A stretch of DNA of 27,874 bases from Victivallales bacterium. Its GTDB lineage: Bacteria; Verrucomicrobiota; Lentisphaeria; Oligosphaerales; Oligosphaeraceae. A model generated the notes under the pieces. The model ran no database searches, had not been told where the DNA came from, and saw only the letters and a program-made list of their open reading frames with translations. Within the stretch, counting starts at the first letter, position 1. Each line of letters begins with the position of its first letter. The position numbers and the translations under genes were made by a program. Shown one piece after another: positions 15,706 to 23,212 of this stretch. The stretch spans positions 1 through 27,874 of the forward strand of contig JAGCSE010000224.1 in the NCBI GenBank assembly GCA_017964325.1, written 5' to 3'.

Positions 15706-18700
15706 ATGAAAAAAGCCTTGTGGCTGATAGTGTTAGCGATATGTGGAAGCTTGTTGGCCGGTCCAACCGACGGCTGGGAGGAGGCCTGTCTCAAAGCGCT
15801 GAAAGAAATGGACGCCCTGCCGGCGAACGCATGGAAACCGTTGGACGCCAAGCTGAAAGTCAAACGGGCCGAGGAGCCCGTCACGCTGACGGCGGATGTG
15901 ACTGGTCTGGACGAACTTTGGCTCATCGTCGATGATGGCGGCGACGGCAACGGCTGCGACCATTCCTGCTGGGTGAATCCCGTTTTTACAAAGGCTGACG
16001 GAACGACCGTTTCCGGCATTAAAGCCACGATCAAAAGTTCTTGGGCGCAGTGGGATAAGGTGCGCGTCAACAAGAATGAAATCAACCAGAAGCTGAACAT
16101 CGCAGGAAAGGACTATGACGAAGGGTGGTTCGCCCACGCGAACAGCTATATCTGCCTTGAACTTGACAAAAAGTACACGAAATTCACGGTCATCGCCGGT
16201 TGTGACAAAAATGCCAACACGTCCCCTGATTGGCGGATGGGATATTCGCTGTACGCGGTGCGTCCCGCGACATGGGTGGCCATGGAGGGCTGGAACAAAC
16301 TGAACGAGCAGTTCCCGCAAGTGGCGGGCTGGATCAACCAGGACCTGCATATCGGCGGCGGCCATCGTTTTGTGATCGAAAACCGTAACAAGCTGTCGGA
16401 GAGGCTGATACCCGTCATCAAGGAGCTGGCGGCGAAGCAGGGGCGCAGCGGCAGGCGTTTTGCGACGAAGCTTGAAGCATTGCAGGCGGATGAGAAGACG
16501 GCCCAGTTCGAATACATGAAATTGTATGTCACGGCACGCGAGGCTTTGACATCGATGTCTGAAATCGATGGCATCTTGGCGTTGGCGGAACGGACTCTCG
16601 ATTACGTATCAAAGGCGACGCCGATGGACGGCTATGCGGAAAAGCTGGCCGCCTACCGCGAGCAGATCGAGGCGAAGCGGAATGCAGAGGGAAAGGGTGA
16701 CTGGACGATGCTCGGCAAGGAGCTTCGCGCATTGCGTCGCGAAATCCTCTTCAAGCATCCAGCGTTGGCGTTCAACGACTTGCTGATCAACAAACAGCCG
16801 CCGACGACGTACAGCCACATGGTGGACCAGTATCTTGGCCGCCGCAGCCGCCCAGGCGCGGGACTAGTTGTGCTCCATGATTGGAAATCCGCGAAACCAC
16901 GAGAGGAAGTGCTTCTGGAAGGGAAGCTTCCGCTCGGCAGCGTGGCGCATCCGGACTTGTCGTACGACGGAAAGAAGATCCTGTTCTCCTACTGCGACCA
17001 TTCCGAGAAAGACGCAAATCGCCGCCGTTTCTTCATCTACGAAATCGGCGTCGATGGCAGCGGCCTCCGCCAGATTACGGGCACGAAAGACGATCCGATG
17101 ACACGCGTCGGCAACCGCAACACGGTTCTCATCGAAGATTTCGACCCATGTTATCTGCCGGATGGCGGAATTGCTTTCGTATCAACGCGTTGCCAATCCT
17201 TTGGACGTTGCCATGGAGGACGCTACACGCCCGCCTATTTCCTCTACAGAATGGACGGCGACGGCAAGAATATCCGTCCGCTGTCGTATGGTGAAGCGAA
17301 CGAATGGGATCCGAGCGTCCTGCCGGACGGTCGTCTCATCTACACGCGTTGGGACTACATCAACCGCCATGACACGATCTACCAGAGCCTTTGGACGATG
17401 CGTCCGGACGGCACGGGAACGGCCCATTTCTATGGCAACTATACCCGCAACCCCTACATGATCGCGGAGGCGCGACTGATTCCAGGCTCCGACAAAATCA
17501 TCGCGACGGCGATGGCCCACCATTCCTACACGGCTGGCTCCATCATCCACATAGACCAGAAGCTAGGCGAAGACGGGCCGGAGCCAATCACGCGCATCAC
17601 GCCCGAAGAACGCTTCCCTGAAGGGGAAGGCCGCACGGAGCATCCATTTGCGTCGCCGTGGCCGCTGAATCCGGAATTGACATTGGTGGCGCGTTCCGAA
17701 GAGCCGATCGTGTTCGAAGGCGGCGTCCAGTCGGTCAACGCCTACCGGATTTGGCTGATTGACACAATGGGTGGCCGCGAGGAGATTTACGTCGATCCGA
17801 ACATGTCCTGCATCTGCCCGATTCCGATCCAGAGCCGCCCCATGCCGCCGAATCTGTGTTCCGCCTTGGCGACCGCGAACAGCGACAAGCCTGGCCTGGT
17901 CTATATCCAGAACGCGAACATCGGGCGGATGGATTTCGGCGCGAAGGTGAAAGCGCTGCGCGTCAATTCCATCATCTGCCAGCCGACGGCGTCCGTGCCG
18001 AGCCGCAGCGTGGCGGACAATGAAATCACGAAAAAGGTGGAAGGGACCGTGCCCGTCCTCGAAGACGGCTCCGCGTTCTTCCATCTGCCTTCCGGCAAGC
18101 CGTTGCAGTTGCAGGCTTTGGACGAAACGGGACAGGCGATCATGACGATGCGGTCGTTCATCTACGTGCAGGGCGGCGAACTGCTGAGCTGCGTCGGCTG
18201 CCATGAAAACCGTTCACAGACGGCGCCCGCGCGTCCGATGTCGATGAAACGGCCAGATGAAATCAAGCCAGTTCCGGGAACGGAATATGCGGGTGGATTC
18301 AGTTATGTCCGTTCCGTGCAGCCCGTGTGGGACCGTTACTGCATCAGCTGCCACGGCTTCGGCAAGGCGACGGAGAAGCTGGATCTGCGCGGCATCATGG
18401 ATAAGCGCCGCCCGACATGGACGCCGTATTCTCAATCGTATATGAATATCATGAGGGTTCCCGGCAGCATCCGTCTCGCGCAACGCAACCAGGAGACAGG
18501 CTCCAGCGTGCCGCGTGACTATTTCTCCCATGCGAGCAATCTGATGAAGAAACTGATGAAAGGCCATTGCAAGCCGTTGCTGGAAGACAAGGACAGTCTG
18601 AATCTAGTCATCACATGGCTGGATTTGAACGTGCAGTATTTCGGCGACTATTCGTTCTCCCGCGGCGAAGGCAGCCAGATCGACGCCGAAGGCGAGAAAG

Positions 18701-19017
18701 CGTTGCGCGAAGCCATCTCGAAGCGCTTCGGCGAGGAGCTGTCGAAGCAGCCGTTCGACACGCTTGTGAACGTCGTGAACATTCCCGCGAGCCGCATTCT
18801 GAACATCGCGCTGCCGGTCGAGCAAGGCGGCTGGGGGCAGATTACGGAGCATGCCTTCAAGAGCAAGGAAGATCCTGAATGGCGGGAGTTTGCGAAGCTT
18901 GTTTGGGAAAGCGTGAAGCGTCCTGCGGACGCTCCTGACGACGGGACATGCGGCTTGCAGCGCTGCGTCTGTGGCGTCTGCTGGGTGAAGCATGCGCAGA
19001 AAACCGCTTCCCGCTAA
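15706..19017 (+). CDS. HzsA-like protein: NPCBM, beta-propeller, two CxxCH motifs
   Basis: About 1103 residues. Signal peptide MKKALWLIVLAICGSLLAG. Residues about 40-190 resemble an NPCBM-type sugar-binding module (DELWLIVDDGGDGNGCDHSCWVNP, HANSYICLELD). A helical stretch follows at about 200-350. Residues about 380-780 are a TolB/WD40-like beta-propeller (repeated DGSGLRQIT, DGKNIRPLSYG, DGTGTAHFYG, LPDGRLIYTRWD). Two heme-attachment motifs follow: C829-V-G-C-H833 and C879-I-S-C-H883. The plan matches the HzsA-related family, named after hydrazine synthase alpha subunit and widespread in Planctomycetes and Lentisphaerota, where hydrazine chemistry is not expected. The C-terminus has a Cys-rich tail (C-x4-C-x-C-x2-C). 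ATG 15706 is preferred over 15667, which would add residues before the signal peptide. Probably a periplasmic electron carrier or sugar enzyme; function unknown. Confidence 0.85.
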   Translation: MKKALWLIVLAICGSLLAGPTDGWEEACLKALKEMDALPANAWKPLDAKLKVKRAEEPVTLTADVTGLDELWLIVDDGGDGNGCDHSCWVNPVFTKADGTTVSGIKATIKSSWAQWDKVRVNKNEINQKLNIAGKDYDEGWFAHANSYICLELDKKYTKFTVIAGCDKNANTSPDWRMGYSLYAVRPATWVAMEGWNKLNEQFPQVAGWINQDLHIGGGHRFVIENRNKLSERLIPVIKELAAKQGRSGRRFATKLEALQADEKTAQFEYMKLYVTAREALTSMSEIDGILALAERTLDYVSKATPMDGYAEKLAAYREQIEAKRNAEGKGDWTMLGKELRALRREILFKHPALAFNDLLINKQPPTTYSHMVDQYLGRRSRPGAGLVVLHDWKSAKPREEVLLEGKLPLGSVAHPDLSYDGKKILFSYCDHSEKDANRRRFFIYEIGVDGSGLRQITGTKDDPMTRVGNRNTVLIEDFDPCYLPDGGIAFVSTRCQSFGRCHGGRYTPAYFLYRMDGDGKNIRPLSYGEANEWDPSVLPDGRLIYTRWDYINRHDTIYQSLWTMRPDGTGTAHFYGNYTRNPYMIAEARLIPGSDKIIATAMAHHSYTAGSIIHIDQKLGEDGPEPITRITPEERFPEGEGRTEHPFASPWPLNPELTLVARSEEPIVFEGGVQSVNAYRIWLIDTMGGREEIYVDPNMSCICPIPIQSRPMPPNLCSALATANSDKPGLVYIQNANIGRMDFGAKVKALRVNSIICQPTASVPSRSVADNEITKKVEGTVPVLEDGSAFFHLPSGKPLQLQALDETGQAIMTMRSFIYVQGGELLSCVGCHENRSQTAPARPMSMKRPDEIKPVPGTEYAGGFSYVRSVQPVWDRYCISCHGFGKATEKLDLRGIMDKRRPTWTPYSQSYMNIMRVPGSIRLAQRNQETGSSVPRDYFSHASNLMKKLMKGHCKPLLEDKDSLNLVITWLDLNVQYFGDYSFSRGEGSQIDAEGEKALREAISKRFGEELSKQPFDTLVNVVNIPASRILNIALPVEQGGWGQITEHAFKSKEDPEWREFAKLVWESVKRPADAPDDGTCGLQRCVCGVCWVKHAQKTASR

Positions 19018-19053
19018 AGTGGAGCTAAAAGCTAGAATTACAAGATCGAAATA

Positions 19054-19989
19054 ATGAACAAGACCAAGATTTGGCATTTTATAGGAATTTTACTGCTGGT
19101 TTGTGCTGTAGTTACCGCCCAGTCAAAACGTGGCAAGCCATCTGTAACAACCTATCAGTTTGGACAGAATGATGAACAGCATATTGATGTAAATGATGTG
19201 GAGCTTGGGCTGGAGGCGGCGAAATCATATTACGCACGGGCCTTCAAGGTGGAGAGCCTAGAAGAAGCATCCGTGCTTTTAAATCAATGTATTACGTTGT
19301 TGGAACACGCATTGGAGTTGCGCAAAAACTTAGGGCTTCCAGAAGAGCGCGCCGTCATTCATGACAATCTGGCTGATGCTTTTAAGGCGGCGGCCAGACT
19401 GTTTCCAAATGATGAACGTACGGCGAGGACGTATCTTCGCAAGGCGACCGAGCAGTATGGAGCCATTTTAGAGGATTGCAAACCTGTGACGGAGCAGAAT
19501 CGTGCGGTTGTCGCGAAGGCGGCGTACGGTATGACAGAAATTCTTCTATTGCTTGGAGATGCAAAAAAAGCAATTGCCGTTGCAACTGTTGCTTGGCAAA
19601 ACGGTTGGAAAAAATGGGACGCGGCAGTGATTGCCCGTATCAACGATGTCATCCGAATGGAGAATCTGACCATTGAGCAACTTCCACCACCAACGCAGCG
19701 TTCCACCACAAAGAGCAAGGTACTGTTTCCGTTGAACCTTGTGCCGGATATGCTTAGCGAGGCGGTCGGCATGAGCTTTGCGCTTGGAGGCGAATCGCTT
19801 GGAACGTTGAAAAGTGAGAAGCCGTATCGGTCTGCATTGGTGATAGTTGCAGTTCCAGCAGGATTTGTTGGCGGTCTGCTTGGCGGTATCCAAGAGGCAT
19901 GGCGCGGTTATCCATTTTGGAACACGCGTTCCATTCGTATGATGCAAGGGCGTGAATATCCCGCCTACAGTGTCATTTCCGAATGGTAG
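19054..19989 (+). CDS. Exported helical-repeat (TPR-like) protein of unknown function
   Basis: 311 residues with a signal peptide or N-terminal anchor (MNKTKIWHFIGILLLVCAVVTA). Residues about 45-210 are helical with TPR-like spacing (EAAKSYYARAFKVESLEEASVLLNQ; AVIHDNLADAFKAAARLF; YLRKATEQYGAILEDC; AYGMTEILLLLGDAKKAIAVA). The C-terminal third has two hydrophobic glycine-rich stretches (SEAVGMSFALGGESLG; VAVPAGFVGGLLGGIQEAWRGYPFW). That pattern recalls small exosortase-associated proteins, but the match is too weak to name. It starts 36 bases after the HzsA-like gene with only a poor ribosome site, so the two are probably cotranscribed. Spans the envelope or periplasm; role unknown. Confidence 0.65.
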   Translation: MNKTKIWHFIGILLLVCAVVTAQSKRGKPSVTTYQFGQNDEQHIDVNDVELGLEAAKSYYARAFKVESLEEASVLLNQCITLLEHALELRKNLGLPEERAVIHDNLADAFKAAARLFPNDERTARTYLRKATEQYGAILEDCKPVTEQNRAVVAKAAYGMTEILLLLGDAKKAIAVATVAWQNGWKKWDAAVIARINDVIRMENLTIEQLPPPTQRSTTKSKVLFPLNLVPDMLSEAVGMSFALGGESLGTLKSEKPYRSALVIVAVPAGFVGGLLGGIQEAWRGYPFWNTRSIRMMQGREYPAYSVISEW

Positions 19990-20141
19990 GCGGCGAATCT
20001 AAAAAACAATAAAAAAATGGTCTTTTTATGGAAAAAGTGGCGGTATCGTTTATCTTGAATACGAGTACGAATCATAGTTGACTTTTTATCTGAAATGATG
20101 TGGAAACGCGTTTGGAAATAGAAGTGGAAGGTCAGAACGAG

Positions 20142-20147
20142 TTGGAG
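20142..20147 (+). promoter_or_regulatory. Ribosome site of the MurU-AmgK fusion gene
   Basis: TGGAGG, 8 bases before the ATG at 20156. The 166-base spacer upstream is AT-rich with a weak CTTTTT/AAAAAG stem (20022-20037) and a TTGACT at 20078 without a good -10. No clear promoter can be assigned. Confidence 0.5.
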
Positions 20148-20155
20148 GAAAAAGC

Positions 20156-22096
20156 ATGAGTCACATTTGCGGTTTTGTATTGGCGGCAGGAGAGGGGCGT
20201 CGTCTGCGTCCGGCGACATTGAGCCGCCCGAAGGCATTGGTTCCATTCTGCGGCGTGCCGCTGCTGGAACTGGCGTGCTCCGTGTTGCATGAAGTTGGCA
20301 TGGAGCAAATCATTGTCAATGCGTGCTATCAGGGCGATCGCGTGTATGAGGCGTCGCGCCGTCTGAAGGAGAAATATGGATGGGACATCCGTGTGTCCAT
20401 GGAGAGCAAGCTGCTGAACCAGGGCGGCGGATTGCGAGAAGGCATCAAACTGGTTCCTGAGGCGGATCATATTCTGGTGCATAATGTTGATGTAATCGTT
20501 GATTATGATCTGCGCAGACTGATTGAACAGCATCAGTCCAGCCATGCCGCAGTGACGGCACTGATGATTCCTGCCAAGGGGCCACGGACGGTGACGATGG
20601 ATTTGAGCGGTCGTATCGTGAAATTCCGTAGTCCGAGCCATGAAGGGGGATTCACCTTTGCGGGAGTCCATATCTTCCGCCGCGACGTGCTGGATTTTCT
20701 GGATCCGGAAAACGAAGCTCCGGACATCATCGACGCCTATCAGGCTGCCATTGAGGCAGGATTGAAGGTGGAAGGCATTGTAGCAAGCCATGATGTGTAT
20801 TGGTCGGACATGGGGACGACGAACGATTATATTCGTGCACATGGCGACATCATGGACTGTGCCTTGAAATACCATTCCATGCTACGGAAGGCACAGGCTG
20901 TTCAGGCCCAGCGGAGGTTTGATTTGGAAGTGAAAGGCGTGACTTGTACGGGAGCCTTGGGGCTTGGTGCGGAGCTTGGAGTCCCGCAAGGTTCTCATTT
21001 GCATAATGTTGTGCTGTGGGATTATACGCGTCTGCCACGTCCACTCCTGTATGCGGACGGAATTTTCGTAGGGGACGACGTGGCGTCTCCGAAGCCTGTC
21101 GATGATAATCGCAAGCCAGACGAACGGATTTTTAAGACGTTGAATCTGCGGCGTGAGTTCTGTACGTTGGAGAAACTGCCGAAGCAGGGCAGCGGGCGGC
21201 GTTATCTGCGCATTCGCTATAAAGATCAGTCATGGGTGTGGAGTGCCTACAATCCCGAACGGCGAGAGAATGTGAGTTTTGCGGCCATTGGCGATTTTCT
21301 CAACCGCCTTGGGGTACGCGTACCCGCAGTGAAACTGCATTTGGCAGATGCTTTTGAGTTGGTTTCCAGTGACTTGGGGCAAAGTGATGTCAAGGTTGCC
21401 GAACGGATGCTCGAACCATTGCTTTACGATGTAGTTGACCAGATTGCGCTTCTGCATGTGCGCGGCGATCAGGCCGTCCGACTTGAGGAACTGCCATTGC
21501 AGAAGGGATTCACCAAAGGACTCTATGATTGGGAACGCGACTATTTCCGCAACAATATGCTGGAACGTTGTTTGGAACATCCTGAATATTGGGCGGAGGC
21601 TGCGCAGGACTACTGCGAAATGCGCACATTGATGCTGCGTGAACCGCTTGTGCCGATTCATCGCGATTTGCAGAGTGCAAATGTGATGGTCAAGGATGGA
21701 CAGGCCTATCTGATTGATTTCCAAGGGATGAGGCTTGGTTGCGCGGCGTATGATCTGGGATCGTTGCTTTACGATCCCTACCAATGCTATCCTGCTGAAC
21801 TGCGCCAGTCCGTATGGCGGCGCTACAATCGGACAGTGCATGAGCTTGGGGGGACACCGCCACAGAGTCGTGTTCTCTATACTGCTGCTTGCCAGCGTCT
21901 TATGCAAGCGTTAGGGGCGTATGGCAAGCTGTGGTTGAAGGATGGTTTGGAATGGTACCGTCAATATATCGTACCTGGCTTCAAGATGCTGGTGGAGGCG
22001 GCGACGGAGGCGGATCAGTATCCAGGTATTTTGAGCATGGCGAAAAAAGGCTTGGCGGCTGCTGAAGAGAGGTTGCCGAAAACGGAAAATAGTTAG
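20156..22096 (+). CDS. Nucleotidyltransferase-sugar kinase fusion (MurU-AmgK type)
   Basis: 646 residues. Residues 1-240 form an NDP-sugar pyrophosphorylase: FVLAAGEGRRLRPATL then SRPKALVPF (nucleotide and phosphate binding), the metal-site region HNVDVIVDYD, and DVYWSDMGTTNDYIRAHG. Residues 240-330 look like a short left-handed beta-helix tail. Residues about 335-640 are an aminoglycoside phosphotransferase-like kinase with H502-R-D504-x4-N509 and the metal-binding D521-F-Q. In Pseudomonas the separate proteins AmgK (anomeric MurNAc/GlcNAc kinase) and MurU (MurNAc-1-P uridylyltransferase) recycle wall sugars into UDP-MurNAc, bypassing fosfomycin-sensitive MurA. Here both activities seem joined in one chain, in reverse order of reaction. 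Substrate is inferred, not proven; a mannose- or heptose-type pathway is the alternative. The ApbE gene follows 12 bases later. Confidence 0.8.
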   Translation: MSHICGFVLAAGEGRRLRPATLSRPKALVPFCGVPLLELACSVLHEVGMEQIIVNACYQGDRVYEASRRLKEKYGWDIRVSMESKLLNQGGGLREGIKLVPEADHILVHNVDVIVDYDLRRLIEQHQSSHAAVTALMIPAKGPRTVTMDLSGRIVKFRSPSHEGGFTFAGVHIFRRDVLDFLDPENEAPDIIDAYQAAIEAGLKVEGIVASHDVYWSDMGTTNDYIRAHGDIMDCALKYHSMLRKAQAVQAQRRFDLEVKGVTCTGALGLGAELGVPQGSHLHNVVLWDYTRLPRPLLYADGIFVGDDVASPKPVDDNRKPDERIFKTLNLRREFCTLEKLPKQGSGRRYLRIRYKDQSWVWSAYNPERRENVSFAAIGDFLNRLGVRVPAVKLHLADAFELVSSDLGQSDVKVAERMLEPLLYDVVDQIALLHVRGDQAVRLEELPLQKGFTKGLYDWERDYFRNNMLERCLEHPEYWAEAAQDYCEMRTLMLREPLVPIHRDLQSANVMVKDGQAYLIDFQGMRLGCAAYDLGSLLYDPYQCYPAELRQSVWRRYNRTVHELGGTPPQSRVLYTAACQRLMQALGAYGKLWLKDGLEWYRQYIVPGFKMLVEAATEADQYPGILSMAKKGLAAAEERLPKTENS

Positions 22097-22108
22097 TGGT
22101 TGGTCATC

Positions 22109-23167
22109 ATGAATCGTGCAGTGAAACATATCGCTAGCGTTGTGTTGTTAGTGCTGATTCTAGGCGGGATGGCGTGTTTTTTCAAAGACGGTTCCACATT
22201 GGGGCGGATTTCTTCCGAACCATACGCTCGGGATTTCTCAGTGTTCGACACGCAATGCCGCTTGACACTGCACGATTGTCCTGCGGAGACAGGTGATGCA
22301 GTCTTTCGTGAATTGACCGCTGAAATGCGCAGGCTGCACGACACGCTGAATGCGTATGATCCGGAAAGCGAATTGTCGAAACTGAACAGCCGTGCGGCGG
22401 ACGAGCCTGTAAAATGCTCCGACCTGTTGTGGGAGGTTTTGCTGGCCGCCCGTGAAGGCTGGCGGGACAGCGACGGACTGTTCGACGTGACGGTCGGTCC
22501 ATTGCTTGGATTGTGGGGATTCCATGCGAAGCGTTCGACATGGCCGACGGACGCTGAAATCGCCGAGGCGAAGGCGAAGATCGGCTTTGACAAGCTGACA
22601 TTGGATGAGGCGGATCACACGGTGCGCTTTGGCGTCCAGGGGATGCGGCTTGATTTCGGAGGAATTGCCAAAGGCTTCGCGTTGAGCAAGGCCATCGCCG
22701 TTGTGAAACGTAGCGGCTTGAAGTCATATCTCATTGATTTGGGCGGTAATATCTATTGTTCGGAAAAGGCTCCTTCTGGACGGTCGTCATATATGATCGG
22801 CGTGCGGAATCCACGGCAGATGGAGGAGAATGTCGGTATCGTCACCATGCGGGACTGCTGCATTTCAACAAGCGGAGATTACGAACGTTATCGCATGATA
22901 GCGGGACGAAAAGTAGGTCATTTGATGGATCCGCGAACGGGGCGCCCATGTGGCGGCATCGAGGGTTTGGGTGGCGTGACGGTCGTTGTTGGAAATCCCA
23001 CATTGTCAGATGTTTATTCGACGACGGCCTTTGTCGGTGGTGAGACTGTTGCGAAGCGTTTGGCGGAAACGAGTCCTGCTCGTCCCGCTTTTGTTTTTGT
23101 GTATTGTGATGAGAATGGAGTGAAAAAAGTAGAGACGGTGGGGGATGTGTCGTTCACAAAGTTTTGA
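22109..23167 (+). CDS. apbE: FAD:protein FMN transferase (ApbE)
   Basis: 352 residues. An N-terminal hydrophobic segment (residues about 8-24) anchors or exports it. The ApbE domain is complete: MRRLHDTLNAYDPESELSKLN, DGLFDVTVGPLLGLWGF, MRLDFGGIAKGFALSKA, LIDLGGNIYC, ISTSGDYERY, HLMDPRTGRP and the metal-site segment SDVYSTTAFVGG. ApbE attaches FMN covalently to Thr/Ser in proteins such as RnfG, NqrB/C and exported flavinylated reductases. No substrate protein with the usual S/T-G-A-S/T motif is adjacent. ATG 22109 is chosen over TTG 22100; the ribosome site is weak and the start lies 12 bases after the previous stop, so translation may be coupled to it. Confidence 0.92.
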   Translation: MNRAVKHIASVVLLVLILGGMACFFKDGSTLGRISSEPYARDFSVFDTQCRLTLHDCPAETGDAVFRELTAEMRRLHDTLNAYDPESELSKLNSRAADEPVKCSDLLWEVLLAAREGWRDSDGLFDVTVGPLLGLWGFHAKRSTWPTDAEIAEAKAKIGFDKLTLDEADHTVRFGVQGMRLDFGGIAKGFALSKAIAVVKRSGLKSYLIDLGGNIYCSEKAPSGRSSYMIGVRNPRQMEENVGIVTMRDCCISTSGDYERYRMIAGRKVGHLMDPRTGRPCGGIEGLGGVTVVVGNPTLSDVYSTTAFVGGETVAKRLAETSPARPAFVFVYCDENGVKKVETVGDVSFTKF

Positions 23168-23212
23168 CAGATAAGCATCAATCAAAAATAGAAACTTGAA
23201 CAGGAGATTGCG

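Noticed and set aside
15706..19017. True hydrazine synthase subunit
   Set aside because: No HzsB or HzsC genes lie nearby and the N-terminal sugar-binding-like module fits the broader HzsA-related family found outside anammox bacteria.
20132..20875. 247-codon open frame on the - strand
   Set aside because: It overlaps the nucleotidyltransferase domain, whose signature motifs are intact on the + strand.
20156..22096. Aminoglycoside resistance gene
   Set aside because: The phosphotransferase fold is shared with AmgK-type sugar kinases, and fusion to a sugar nucleotidyltransferase fits wall-sugar metabolism better.
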